A DNA stretch of 64,000 nucleotides from Deinococcus detaillensis. GTDB lineage: Bacteria; Deinococcota; Deinococci; Deinococcales; Deinococcaceae. The notes beneath the pieces are model-generated. The model did no database searches. It saw nothing but the letters and a program-made list of their open reading frames with translations, and was not told the DNA's origin. This document shows, one piece after another, positions 1 to 9,337 of the stretch. Positions within the stretch are counted from its first letter, which is position 1. Every line of letters begins with the position of its first letter. A program made the translations under genes and the position numbers. The DNA lies in contig NZ_VKDB01000003.1 of assembly GCF_007280555.1 (NCBI RefSeq), forward strand, positions 186,001-250,000, in the 5' to 3' direction.

Positions 1-221
1 TCGGCGACAAGATTTATGGCCGCGACCCCGAAGTGTTTTTGGACTTTATCCAGACCGGGCAAACGGACGACCTCACGCGGCGTTTGCTGCTGCCCCGCCA
101 AGCTCTGCACGCCCACAGCATCTCGTTCGGCTGGGACGCAGCGCAGGTGCGGGTGGAAGTGCCTTTGGCGGCGGACTTACAGGCGTTTTGGGACGGACTC
201 GGAGAGGGCCAAGAAGCTTAA
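1..221 (+). CDS. RluA-family RNA pseudouridine synthase, C-terminal end (partial)
   Basis: The frame is open from base 3 to a TAA at 219-221, so the gene begins upstream of the window. The 72 visible residues include [10 protein letters not shown], then an [13 protein letters not shown] stretch. This resembles the C-terminal end of RluA/RluD-type synthases, where a GDPxYG segment is followed by RQALHA before the last strand. These enzymes isomerise uridine in rRNA or tRNA. The catalytic Asp would lie upstream and cannot be checked, nor can the exact subfamily. The 61-base gap to the next gene holds that gene's likely promoter. Confidence 0.75.
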   Translation, partial: GDKIYGRDPEVFLDFIQTGQTDDLTRRLLLPRQALHAHSISFGWDAAQVRVEVPLAADLQAFWDGLGEGQEA

Positions 222-271
222 GAGCTGTTCGCTCCCGTTTCGCGTTGCCACTTACCGCCCACCACTCCCTG

Positions 272-277
272 TAGACT
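272..277 (+). promoter_or_regulatory. -10 hexamer TAGACT, probable leaderless start
   Basis: TAGACT ends 5 bases before the ATG at 283. This spacing would start transcription at or next to the start codon. No Shine-Dalgarno sequence is visible before the gene. Confidence 0.45.
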
Positions 278-282
278 CCCTT

Positions 283-1449
283 ATGACCAACACTGCTCAT
301 CCCTACGACACCGTTTTGCCAGATTCTCTGCGCCACGCCGATAATTACAAATGGACGAAGTTCGGCGGTGAAGTGTTGCCGATGTGGGTGGCCGATATGG
401 ATTTTCCGGTGGCCCCAGCTATTCTCAGCGCCCTGCAAGGCCGGCTGAGCCGCTCGGTGGGTTACCCCCAAATGCCCGGAGACCCCACGCTGAAGGCCCA
501 ACTGATCGCCAAACTCGCCAAGGACGGCCTGAGTGATTTGACATCCGAAGGCGTGGCTTTTTTGCCCGGCGTGGTGCCCGGCCTCTACGCCGCCGTGCAG
601 GCCCTGACCGAGGTCGGCGACGAGGTGCTGACGGTCACGCCGACTTACCCGCCGTTTCTGAGCGCCACCACCGATCAGGGGCGGGTGCTGAACGCCGTGA
701 AACTGATCGAGGGCAAAACAGGTTGGACGATGGATTTTGCGGCGCTGGAAGCCGCCATCACGCCCAAAACCAAGTTGCTGATGTTGTGTCACCCGCACAA
801 TCCAACCGGACGGGTCTGGACGCGCTCCGAGTTGCAGCAGTTGGCTGAGTTTGTTCTCAAGCACAAGTTGTACGTCGTCACCGACGAGTTGCACGCCGAT
901 TTGCGTTTTTCGGACGCGCCGGACTACGTTCCGTTCGCGGCCATCAGTCCCGAAGTCGCTCAGCGCACCATCACGCTGACGGGGCCGTGCAAGGCCTACA
1001 ACACGGCGGGCCTCAGCATCGGCGCGATGATCAGCCACAACCCCGACTTGGTTGCCAAGCTGGAAAAAACCACCCACGGCACCATGGGCCACCCCAGCGC
1101 CCTGAGCGTCACCATGTGGCAAGCCGCGCTGAGCGGCGGAGCCGAGTGGCTGGCCGATACGCTGAAGTATCTCCAGGCCAACCGCGACTTCCTGAGTGAA
1201 TTTATGGCCCGCGAGTTGCCGCAGGTGCCGTACACGCCGCCGGAAGCGACTTACCTCGCGTGGCTGGACTTGCGCTCGCATCCCCGCGCCGCCGATATCC
1301 AACCCTACTTGCTTGAAGAAGCCAAGCTGGCGCTGAACGACGGCCTGACTTTCGGCGAGGGGTATCAAGGGTTTGTGCGCCTGAACTTTGCCACCAGCCG
1401 TGAGCTGCTGCAAGACGGCCTGGAGCGGCTGGCAAAAGCCGTGAAGTGA
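283..1449 (+). CDS. patB: PatB/MalY-type PLP-dependent C-S lyase (class I/II aminotransferase fold)
   Basis: The 388-residue product has the PatB/MalY layout: an N-terminal LPMWVADMDFP motif, a CHPHNPTGRVW motif around the conserved Asn, a VVTDELHADL motif with the Asp that contacts the PLP ring nitrogen, and GPCKAYNTAGL with the Schiff-base Lys. Members cleave cystathionine or cysteine to pyruvate, ammonia and a thiol in the cytoplasm. The frame is open further upstream, but the ATG at 283 is chosen because homology begins there and a TAGACT -10 box precedes it. Its TGA overlaps the GTG of the following reductase. Annotation as a generic aminotransferase would also be reasonable. Confidence 0.9.
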   Translation: MTNTAHPYDTVLPDSLRHADNYKWTKFGGEVLPMWVADMDFPVAPAILSALQGRLSRSVGYPQMPGDPTLKAQLIAKLAKDGLSDLTSEGVAFLPGVVPGLYAAVQALTEVGDEVLTVTPTYPPFLSATTDQGRVLNAVKLIEGKTGWTMDFAALEAAITPKTKLLMLCHPHNPTGRVWTRSELQQLAEFVLKHKLYVVTDELHADLRFSDAPDYVPFAAISPEVAQRTITLTGPCKAYNTAGLSIGAMISHNPDLVAKLEKTTHGTMGHPSALSVTMWQAALSGGAEWLADTLKYLQANRDFLSEFMARELPQVPYTPPEATYLAWLDLRSHPRAADIQPYLLEEAKLALNDGLTFGEGYQGFVRLNFATSRELLQDGLERLAKAVK

Positions 1450-2501
1450 GCAGCCTCACCGACTACCGCACGCTGGGCCGCTCTGGCCTGATCCTCAGCC
1501 CGCTGGCGCTGGGCACCATGACCTACGGCGCTCAGCGCTGGGGCTCGCCCGATGACGTATCTGAGGCCATTTTCAACGCTTACGTGGACGCGGGCGGCAA
1601 CTTTTTTGACAGCGCCGACACTTATGCCAAAGGCCGCAGCGAGGAACTCTTGGGCCAGTACATCAACAAGCGCGGCCTGCGCGACCAGGTGGTGCTGGCC
1701 ACCAAGTTCACCTAGAACGCCGTGCCGGGCGTGCTGGTGATGAGCGGCAACAGCCGCAAGAACATTTACCGGGCGCTGGACGGCTCCCTCAAGCGCCTTG
1801 GCACCGACTACCTCAATCTGTACTGGCTGTACCACTGGGACTTGGTGACGCCGGTGGAGGAAGTGCTGCAAACACTGGGCGATCTGGTGCGGGCGGGCCG
1901 GATTCGCTACTTCGGGTTTTCGAACGTGCCGGCCTGGTACGCGGCGCAGGCGGCCACGCCGTCGCAGGTTCACGGCGTGCCCGGCCCGATTGCCCTGCAA
2001 CTGGAATACTCGCTGACCGAGCGCGGCTTGGAGCGTGAACATGTCGGGGCGGCCCGGCAGTTTGGCCTGGGCATCACGCCCTGGAGTCCACTGGCGGCGG
2101 GCTTTTTGGCGGGCAAGTACCTGCGCGAAACTCAGGGAGCCAGTGGCGAGGGCAGACTCAGCGGCCCCAACCCATTCGGCGACTCCAAGTTCACCGAATC
2201 CAATTGGGCGGTGCTGGACGTGCTCGAAGCCGTGGCCGACGAGATGCAGCGCCCAGCCGCGCAGGTGGCTTTGGCTTGGGCTTCAGCGCAACCGGCCATC
2301 ACTTCGCTAATTATTGGGGCCAGCAAAGTCGCGCAACTTGAAGACAATCTGGCCTCGCTGGAGATTGTTTTGACGCCCCAGCAGCTTGAGCGCCTAGACA
2401 AGGCCAGCGCTCTGACGCCCTCCACGCCGTCTTCTCTCCTCGCGCCCGGCATCAAAAAAATGATTTTTGGCGGTGCAAGTGTGCGGGGCTGGCAGGAATA
2501 A
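1446..2501 (+). pseudogene. Aldo/keto reductase interrupted by an in-frame TAG
   Basis: Both segments, 1446-1715 and 1716-2501, lie in one frame and together make a normal-length NADPH-dependent aldo/keto reductase of about 351 residues. The first has the catalytic Asp and Tyr (FFDSADTYAKGRSEELLG) and the Lys in LATKF. Two codons after that Lys comes TAG at 1713-1715. The reading frame then continues with RKNIYRALDGSLKRLGTDYL, the LYWLYHWDL strand, and a C-terminal cofactor part (SLIIGASKVAQLEDNLA). A single C-to-T change from CAG would create the stop. The second part could in principle restart at ATG 1722 or 1740 but would lack half the active site. The GTG start overlaps the stop of the upstream lyase. 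Confidence 0.85.
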
Positions 2502-2542
2502 GCCTGGCAGAAATAAGCACGGTTGAGTTAACCGCTCGGCGC

Positions 2543-2548
2543 TAGCCT
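2543..2548 (+). promoter_or_regulatory. -10 hexamer TAGCCT before mutM
   Basis: TAGCCT lies 5 bases before the mutM ATG, the spacing expected for a leaderless mRNA. No ribosome-binding site is seen. Confidence 0.4.
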
Positions 2549-2553
2549 AAGGC

Positions 2554-3402
2554 ATGCCCGAACTGCCGGAAGTCGAAACCACCCGCCGTAAAATTGAGCC
2601 GCTCTTGGTGGGCCACATCCTCACGCGCATCGAGCACGACGCGCCGCACAAATACACTGACACCCACAAAGCTGAGGGCCGCACCGTGACCGGCATCGGG
2701 CGGCGCGGCAAGTATTTGCTGCTGCAACTCGCCGCCGCAGACGCTGCCAGTACAGACGCCGCTGCTGAAGATGAATGGGGCGATTTGGAACTGCTCGTTC
2801 ACCTCGGCATGACCGGCGGCTTTCGGCTGGAAGCTGGGCCGCACACCCGCGTAACGCTGCACACCGATCAGGGCGCGGTGTATTTCAACGACGCCCGCCG
2901 GTTTGGTAAAGTGGCGGTGGTGAGCCGGGGCGACTACGCCGCTTTTCCTACCCTGCATCAGATGGGGCCGGAACCGCTCACGGACGATTTCAAAGAAGCC
3001 GAGTTCGTCGAGCTGGCCGCCAGCGCCGGAGCGGTCAAGCCTTGGCTGCTCTCGCAAAAGCCAGTCTCGGGCGTGGGCAACATCTACGCCGACGAGAGCT
3101 TGTGGCTCAGCCGCATTCATCCGGCCCAGACCAAACTCAACCCGAGTGAGGCGGGGCGACTGTACGCGGCCATCCGCGAAGTGATGAAGGCGGCGGTGGA
3201 GGCGGGCGGCAGCAGTTTGGGCAGCGGTGGGGGTAACTATAGGCAGCACGACGGCGTTTCAGGCCTCTTTCAGCACGAGCACCACGTCTACGGCAAGGCG
3301 GGCCAGCCGTGCTCCCGGTGCGGTAGCGGTATCGTCAGGGTCGTGCTGGCCCAGCGCGGGACGCATTATTGCCCGCAGTGTCAAACGCGCAAAGAGCGCT
3401 AA
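2554..3402 (+). CDS. mutM: Formamidopyrimidine-DNA glycosylase / AP lyase
   Basis: The 282-residue protein starts MPELPEVETTRR, giving the catalytic N-terminal Pro2 and Glu3 of Fpg/Nei enzymes. It ends in the zinc finger (CSRCG, then CPQC) that grips DNA. A QKPVSGVGNIYADE motif of the helix-two-turns-helix region is at about residues 168-182. It removes 8-oxoguanine and other oxidised purines and nicks the abasic site, starting base excision repair. Length and motifs fit Fpg rather than Nei. It stands just upstream of pdxH, 9 bases away. Confidence 0.97.
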   Translation: MPELPEVETTRRKIEPLLVGHILTRIEHDAPHKYTDTHKAEGRTVTGIGRRGKYLLLQLAAADAASTDAAAEDEWGDLELLVHLGMTGGFRLEAGPHTRVTLHTDQGAVYFNDARRFGKVAVVSRGDYAAFPTLHQMGPEPLTDDFKEAEFVELAASAGAVKPWLLSQKPVSGVGNIYADESLWLSRIHPAQTKLNPSEAGRLYAAIREVMKAAVEAGGSSLGSGGGNYRQHDGVSGLFQHEHHVYGKAGQPCSRCGSGIVRVVLAQRGTHYCPQCQTRKER

Positions 3403-3405
3403 CGT
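3400..3405 (+). promoter_or_regulatory. -10-like TAACGT before pdxH
   Basis: TAACGT is 6 bases before the pdxH ATG. It overlaps the mutM stop codon TAA, so part of the match is forced. It may give pdxH its own leaderless transcript. Confidence 0.3.
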
Positions 3406-3411
3406 GGGGGC

Positions 3412-4074
3412 ATGAGCGATTCCAAGCCGTCTTCAGATTTGACTCAGCTGCGCGTTTCGTACACCAAGGGCGAACTGCGCCGCGCAGACCTCGCCGCCTC
3501 GCCTTTGGAGCAGTTTCAAGTCTGGTTTGCCGAGGCCCAGCAGAGCCGAGTCATTGAGCCTTACGCCCTGAGCCTCGCCACCGCCAATGCAGCGGGGCGG
3601 CCCAGCGTCCGCACGGTGCTGCTGCGCGGCGCAGAAGAGCGCGGGCTGAGCTTTTACACCAATTACGGTTCACACAAGGGACATGACCTCGACGAGAATC
3701 CGCAGGCCGAGCTGCTGTTTTTCTGGCCGGATTTGGAGCGGCAGGTGCGGGTATTCGGCTTCGTTCAGCGGGTCAGTGAGGAGGAATCGGCCACCTACTT
3801 TCACAAGCGCCCCCGCGAATCTCAACTGGCCGCCCATGCCAGCGACCCGCAGAGCGCTCCAATTGCTGACCGCGACGCCCTAGAAGCCAAACTCAGTGCC
3901 TTGGAAGTTCGGTATCCCGAAGGCCAAACCGTGCCCAAGCCCGACTTCTGGGGCGGCTACCGTCTTACGCCCAGCGAGTGGGAGTTCTGGCAGGGCCGAG
4001 CGAACCGGATGCATGACCGCTTCGTGTATCTGCGGGCAGGGGAGAGCTGGAGCGTGGAGCGGTTGATGCCGTGA
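3412..4074 (+). CDS. pdxH: Pyridoxamine 5'-phosphate oxidase
   Basis: This 220-residue FMN enzyme oxidises pyridoxine or pyridoxamine 5'-phosphate to pyridoxal 5'-phosphate. Family motifs include [34 protein letters not shown] in the FMN-binding split barrel, FHKRPRESQ, and the C-terminal [16 protein letters not shown] and RMHDRF that bind substrate. The length is normal. It supplies cofactor to PLP enzymes such as the lyase at the left edge and HemL in this window, though that is only a general link. Confidence 0.97.
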   Translation: MSDSKPSSDLTQLRVSYTKGELRRADLAASPLEQFQVWFAEAQQSRVIEPYALSLATANAAGRPSVRTVLLRGAEERGLSFYTNYGSHKGHDLDENPQAELLFFWPDLERQVRVFGFVQRVSEEESATYFHKRPRESQLAAHASDPQSAPIADRDALEAKLSALEVRYPEGQTVPKPDFWGGYRLTPSEWEFWQGRANRMHDRFVYLRAGESWSVERLMP

Positions 4075-4178
4075 AGGGCGGTGAGTAGAAACAGCGGCCT
4101 TGCTCTTTTCGCACTCACCACTGACCGCTCACCGCAACTTCTCCCGCCCCAACCCCGTAACACCTGGTAGGAGGCTTC

Positions 4179-4727
4179 ATGCTGTACCTGTTTTGTTTAA
4201 TTGTGGGCGGCGGGCTGCTGGCTTTTTCGGTAATCGGCGGCCATGATCACGACTTCAGCGGTGGCGGGGGTGCGGACGCGGATGCGGGCGCTGAACACGG
4301 CCTCGGCGAAGTCGCCAGCTATTTTTCGCTGCGGGCCATCATCAGCTTCGTGGCGTTTTTCGGACTGGGCGGATTGGCGGCGCGGGGCCTGGGCCTCGGC
4401 GGGCTGACCCAACTCGGCTTCGCGCTGATTTGCGGCTTGCTGGTCGGCGCGTTCGCGGCGGTGGCGTTGCGGCTGGCCCGTACCCGCGGCGAAACCGACA
4501 CTCACGCCTCCAAACTGGAAGGCCGCGTCGGCAAAGTGCTGGTGGCTCCGGCTTTAGGCCGGCTCGGCAAAGTCGAAGTCACGGTGGCCGGTCAAACCGA
4601 GCAGATGCTGGCCCGCAGTGACGACCCGCTGCTGCCCGGCGCGTCGGTGATTGTCATCGGCATAGCCGGCGGCGTGCTGGATGTCCGGGCTTGGGAGCTG
4701 CACAGCTCCGTGAGTGAAGGCGGGTGA
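4179..4727 (+). CDS. NfeD-like membrane protein paired with flotillin
   Basis: The 182-residue protein has an N-terminal hydrophobic segment (residues 1-20), a Gly/Asp/His-rich loop, two more membrane segments at about 47-67 and 75-100, and a C-terminal soluble beta-rich domain (GRVGKVLVAPALGRLGKVEV ... ASVIVIGIAGGVLDVRAWE) like the OB-fold of NfeD proteins. NfeD and SPFH/flotillin proteins are typically encoded together, and a flotillin follows 113 bases later. A strong ribosome-binding site (TAGGAGG) precedes the ATG. Role: probable partner in membrane microdomain organisation. Confidence 0.75.
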   Translation: MLYLFCLIVGGGLLAFSVIGGHDHDFSGGGGADADAGAEHGLGEVASYFSLRAIISFVAFFGLGGLAARGLGLGGLTQLGFALICGLLVGAFAAVALRLARTRGETDTHASKLEGRVGKVLVAPALGRLGKVEVTVAGQTEQMLARSDDPLLPGASVIVIGIAGGVLDVRAWELHSSVSEGG

Positions 4728-4840
4728 CGCCCGGCGTTCCGAATGCTGCTTCCTTTGCCGCTGCAAACCCCGCTTGATTTCAAGGTGCTGATTCTCAACG
4801 CGCCGACGCTTCTCACCAACCCTCAAAGAAGGAATGACTT

Positions 4841-6133
4841 ATGACTGGAACCATCGTTCTCGCGGCCATCGTCCTTTTCGGCATCTTCTTGGTGCTGCTG
4901 ATGATTCGCACCCTGCTGATCATCGTGCCGCCCAACAAAGTGGTGGTCATCTCTGGGCGCTCGCGTATCACTGCTGAGGGCGACTCGGTGGGCTACCGCG
5001 TCATTCGCGGCGGGCGAGCCTTCCGCATACCGCTCCTCGAAAAAGTGGCTTGGATGGATCTCACGACCATTCCGCTGGATCTGCGCGTCGAGAATGCCTA
5101 CTCCAAAGGCGGCATTCCGCTGACAGTTCACGCGGTGGCCAACGTCAAGATCAACGCCCACGAGCCGCAGCTTTCCAACGCCATCGAGCGGTTTCTCGAC
5201 ACCGACCGCAAACAGCTCACCAACATCGTGCGCGACACCTTGGAAGGCAACTTGCGCGGCGTGGTGGCGACCCTGACGCCCGAAGAAATCAACGAAGACC
5301 GCCTGCGCTTTGCCGAGGGGCTGATCGGTGAGGCCGAACACGACTTGGGCAACTTGGGCATCAAGCTCGACACCCTCAAGATTCAAAATGTTTCGGACGC
5401 TTCGGGATACCTCGACAGCATTGGCCGCCGCCAGACCGCCGACGTGCTCAAAGAAGCCCGCGTGGCCGAGGCCGAGCGCAACGCCGAGGCCACCGAATCC
5501 GAGGCCAAAGCCCGGCAGCGTGCAGAAGTGGCGCAGGCCATCAGCTCTCAGGCCGTGCTGGAACAGCAAAACATGCTCCGTATCCGCACCGCCGAGCTGG
5601 GCGCAGTGGCCGCTTCCAAGGAAAACGAAGCCAAAGTCACCGCCGAACGCGCCCGCGTGGTGGCCGAGCAGCAACTCGAGCAGGAGCGCGTGATTCTGAA
5701 CGCCAAGCGCTACGAAGCCGACGTGGTGGCCCCTGCCCGCGCCCAGCGCGAAGCCAAAATGTTGGAGGCCCAAGCCGCCGCCGCGCCGATCATTGAAGAG
5801 GGCCGCGCCAAAGCCGAAGCGGTTCGCCTGATGACCGAAGCCTTTCGGCAAGCCGGTAGCGAGGGCGAGCGGGCCTACATCCTCAACATGCTTCCCGGCA
5901 TCGTTTCCGAGTTTGCCGGTGCGGTGCGCGGAATGCAGATCGACAAGATCACCGTGCTCGATTCGGGTTCGGGTCAGGCCACCCGCAACGCCATCGGCAC
6001 TCTGCCCGGCAATATCGTCTCGCTGATCGAGCAAGTCGAGAACGCCACAGGCGTGAATCTGCTGACTGCCCTGCAACTCCGCAGCACGCCCAGCGCCGCG
6101 CCGAACGTGCCGGTCAGCTCCGCCAACGACTGA
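4841..6133 (+). CDS. floT: Flotillin-like SPFH-domain protein
   Basis: The 430-residue protein has one N-terminal membrane segment (residues 4-28), an SPFH/band-7 domain (about 30-200: VPPNKVVVISGR, GGRAFRIPLLEKV, HAVANVKIN), then a long Ala/Glu-rich coiled-coil (about 205-330) and a C-terminal region beginning near RAYILNMLPGI. This order is that of bacterial flotillins, scaffolds of functional membrane microdomains. The start has AGAAGG upstream. It forms a two-gene unit with the preceding NfeD-like gene and is closed by an 18-bp terminator hairpin. Confidence 0.93.
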   Translation: MTGTIVLAAIVLFGIFLVLLMIRTLLIIVPPNKVVVISGRSRITAEGDSVGYRVIRGGRAFRIPLLEKVAWMDLTTIPLDLRVENAYSKGGIPLTVHAVANVKINAHEPQLSNAIERFLDTDRKQLTNIVRDTLEGNLRGVVATLTPEEINEDRLRFAEGLIGEAEHDLGNLGIKLDTLKIQNVSDASGYLDSIGRRQTADVLKEARVAEAERNAEATESEAKARQRAEVAQAISSQAVLEQQNMLRIRTAELGAVAASKENEAKVTAERARVVAEQQLEQERVILNAKRYEADVVAPARAQREAKMLEAQAAAAPIIEEGRAKAEAVRLMTEAFRQAGSEGERAYILNMLPGIVSEFAGAVRGMQIDKITVLDSGSGQATRNAIGTLPGNIVSLIEQVENATGVNLLTALQLRSTPSAAPNVPVSSAND

Positions 6134-6143
6134 ACCACCGTGA

Positions 6144-6186
6144 GTGAAAAGCCGGAACGCCTGCTGAGGGCGTTCCGGCTTTTCAC
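6144..6186 (+). terminator. Perfect 18-bp hairpin after flotillin gene
   Basis: GTGAAAAGCCGGAACGCC (6144-6161) is exactly complementary to 6169-6186, with a 7-base loop. The distal arm carries a CTTTTC tract, so it works as an intrinsic terminator. The A-run on the other arm could also let it act in reverse. Confidence 0.85.
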
Positions 6187-6203
6187 TTCGCCTCGTTTCC
6201 CTT

Positions 6204-6231
6204 TTGACCCGCCTTTTTCGGGCATGATAAG
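6204..6231 (+). promoter_or_regulatory. Candidate ohr promoter TTGACC-16-GATAAG
   Basis: TTGACC (6204-6209) and GATAAG (6226-6231) are separated by 16 bases. This would start transcription very near the ohr ATG at 6236. No OhrR-type palindrome was recognised. Confidence 0.4.
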
Positions 6232-6235
6232 CAGC

Positions 6236-6682
6236 ATGACCGCTTCAGATCAAAATACGGATATGCCCAAAAACATCTACACCGCTCAGGCCACCGCCAA
6301 AGGGGGCCGCGCCGGACACATCATCAGCAGCGATGACCGCCTTGACCTCCCACTCAGTGTGCCCGCTGAAATGGGCGGCGACGGCGGCAGCGGCACCAAC
6401 CCCGAACAGCTTTTCGCCGCTGGCTACGCTGCCTGCTTTCAGGGCGCGATGGGCGTGGTGGGCCGCCGCATGAAAGTGGACACCGAAGCAAGCGAAGTCA
6501 CCGCCCAAGTCGGCCTGCAAAAAGCGGGTCTGGCCTTCAAGCTCGACGTGGAACTCCGCGTCAAAATCCCCGGCCTAGACCGCGCCACCGCCGAAGAAGT
6601 CGTCAAGGCTGCCCACACGGTTTGCCCTTACAGCGTGGCGACGCAGGGCAATGTGGACGTTCGTTTGGTGGTCTTAGACTAA
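6236..6682 (+). CDS. ohr: Ohr-type organic hydroperoxide reductase
   Basis: The 148-residue OsmC/Ohr protein has TNPEQLFAAGYAACFQGA, with the peroxidatic Cys, and HTVCPYSVATQGN, with the resolving Cys. NPEQLFAAGYAACF is typical of the Ohr branch. It reduces organic peroxides using dihydrolipoamide. ATG 6236 is chosen over ATG 6224 because the earlier one falls inside the likely -10 region. A start at 6263 (MPKNIYTA) is the other option. Confidence 0.92.
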   Translation: MTASDQNTDMPKNIYTAQATAKGGRAGHIISSDDRLDLPLSVPAEMGGDGGSGTNPEQLFAAGYAACFQGAMGVVGRRMKVDTEASEVTAQVGLQKAGLAFKLDVELRVKIPGLDRATAEEVVKAAHTVCPYSVATQGNVDVRLVVLD

Positions 6683-6824
6683 GGGAGTGTTTGGCGGTGC
6701 AAGGGGAGACGAGTGGCTCTTCCCTTCGCCGTTCTCCGGCGCGAATGTAAAGCAGAAATGAACGTCTGAAGGCTCTTTGCGGGGTCGGAATTTCCGGCGT
6801 TGATACAGTCCATGAGCCGACTTG

Positions 6825-6839
6825 GTGTACAATGAACAC
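6825..6839. promoter_or_regulatory. Imperfect palindrome over TACAAT -10 box, upstream of ndh
   Basis: GTGTACAATGAACAC matches its reverse complement at 12 of 15 positions and contains TACAAT (6828-6833), a good -10 hexamer. A regulator bound here would block transcription of ndh, about 100 bases downstream. No well-spaced -35 was found. Confidence 0.35.
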
Positions 6840-6940
6840 TGTTGCCTGTACTCCACCAAAGGGAGGCAGGACATAAAGAAGAAGCGGGGCTGAGTGCTCG
6901 TCCAGCCAAGCTCGTGAATTCAGTCACAGGAGAAAAGAAC

Positions 6941-8080
<1,140 letters not shown>

Positions 8081-8094
8081 GTAAACTTAAAAAG

Positions 8095-8130
8095 AAAAAG
8101 AGAGTGGGCCGAGTTGCCCGCTCTTTTTTG
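8095..8130 (+). terminator. Intrinsic terminator after ndh
   Basis: AGAGTGGGC (8101-8109) pairs with GCCCGCTCT (8116-8124) with one G-U pair and is followed by a run of T. A-rich sequence on the left extends the stem. Confidence 0.85.
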
Positions 8131-8173
8131 GTTGATGGCAGGTATGGAATCGGCCCTGCGCCCATCCCTTTGC

Positions 8174-8179
8174 TAGACT
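8174..8179 (+). promoter_or_regulatory. -10 hexamer TAGACT before tsaD
   Basis: TAGACT is 7 bases before the GTG of tsaD, predicting a leaderless GTG start. It lies just beyond the ndh terminator, so tsaD needs its own promoter. Confidence 0.5.
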
Positions 8180-8186
8180 GCTCCGC

Positions 8187-9215
8187 GTGAACGCCCCGCA
8201 GTCCAGCATCCAGCTTATTCTCGGCATCGACACCTCGTGCGACGATACCGGCGTGGGCGTGGTGGCGCTGCACCCCGACGGACGCGCCGAGGTGCGGGCC
8301 AACCGCATCTGGAGCCAGACGGTGCATGCCCGCTACGGCGGCGTAATGCCCGAACTTGCCAGCCGCGAGCATGTGGAGCGCATCGACGCCGTGATGGAAG
8401 ACGCCCTCAGTGAAGCGGGCATCGGCGTGGCCGACCTCGGCGCAGTGGCCGCGACTTCCGGCCCCGGTCTGGTGGGAGCGCTGCTGGTCGGTCTGATGTA
8501 CGGCAAAGGGCTGTCGCAAGGACTGGGCGTGCCGTTTTACGCCGCTCACCATTTGGAGGGCCACATTTTCGCGGCGGCCAGCGAGGCTCAGACGGCTGAG
8601 TTTCAGTTGACGCCGCCCTATTTGGCGCTGGTGGTGTCAGGCGGGCATACCCATTTGTTTGACGTGGTGGCGGAGGGAACGTACCAACTCATCGGCGCGA
8701 CCCGCGACGACGCGGCGGGTGAGGCCTTCGACAAGATCGCCCGGCTGGCGGGCTTGGGCTATCCGGGCGGCCCTGCCATTGCCGAGGCGGCCAAGTTGGG
8801 CAATCCCAAAGGCGTAGCCTTTAGAGAGCCGATGTTGGGCCAGAGCGGCTACGATTTCTCGTTTAGCGGCCTCAAGACGGCGGCGCTGCTGGCTCACCGA
8901 GCGGGCGCGAGCGGTTCCGATCTGGCGGCCAGTTTTCAAGCGGTGGCGGTCAAGCACCTGCTCAAAGTCACCTTGCGGGCGGCGGCGAATTTGGGCCGCG
9001 AAACGGTGGTGGTGTCGGGCGGCGTGGCGGCCAACTCGGCCCTGCGGGGAGCCTTCGGCGCGTCCGAATTGCGGGCGGTGTTTCCTGGCAAAGGGCTGAA
9101 CACCGACAACGGCGCGATGATCGCTTTGGCGGCGGCGGCAGCGATCCGTTCAGGCCGAGCGCCGAGCGGCCTAGATGACGGAGCCATGGCTTATGCACCC
9201 CTGGCGAACGTTTAG
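8187..9215 (+). CDS. tsaD: tRNA N6-adenosine threonylcarbamoyltransferase TsaD
   Basis: The 342-residue ASKHA-fold protein transfers threonylcarbamoyl to A37 of ANN-decoding tRNAs, together with TsaB and TsaE elsewhere. It has LGIDTSCDDTGVGVV at the N-terminus, the metal-binding HHLEGH motif at about residues 112-117, VSGGHTHL and the C-terminal VVVSGGVAANSALR. The GTG start is supported by homology beginning at once and the -10 box in front. Length is normal. Confidence 0.97.
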   Translation: MNAPQSSIQLILGIDTSCDDTGVGVVALHPDGRAEVRANRIWSQTVHARYGGVMPELASREHVERIDAVMEDALSEAGIGVADLGAVAATSGPGLVGALLVGLMYGKGLSQGLGVPFYAAHHLEGHIFAAASEAQTAEFQLTPPYLALVVSGGHTHLFDVVAEGTYQLIGATRDDAAGEAFDKIARLAGLGYPGGPAIAEAAKLGNPKGVAFREPMLGQSGYDFSFSGLKTAALLAHRAGASGSDLAASFQAVAVKHLLKVTLRAAANLGRETVVVSGGVAANSALRGAFGASELRAVFPGKGLNTDNGAMIALAAAAAIRSGRAPSGLDDGAMAYAPLANV

Positions 9216-9323
9216 CTGTTACTTATCTCTCTTTTTGCCGCGCAGCACACTTGAGTCTGCCATGCTCAACTCTCTTTGACACTCGGCACTAATATCCGCT
9301 TCATTTGCGGCTGCCGGTCAAGC

Positions 9324-9329
9324 TATACT
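9324..9329 (+). promoter_or_regulatory. -10 hexamer TATACT before secA
   Basis: TATACT lies 8 bases before the secA ATG at 9338. It supports that start over the in-frame start at 9305 and predicts little or no 5' leader. Confidence 0.55.
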
Positions 9330-9337
9330 CTCCTTAT

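Noticed and set aside
73..1413. Long minus-strand open frame opposite the C-S lyase; similar long antisense frames lie opposite flotillin, ndh and the carboxylase
   Set aside because: They are the GC-rich shadow of real genes: no family resemblance, His/Gly/Arg-rich composition, and the plus-strand proteins are unmistakable.
4078..4135. Inverted repeat GCGGTGAG/CTCACCGC between pdxH and the NfeD-like gene, considered as a REP-like element
   Set aside because: Only 8-bp arms with a 42-base loop and no second copy seen in the window; no T tract for a terminator.
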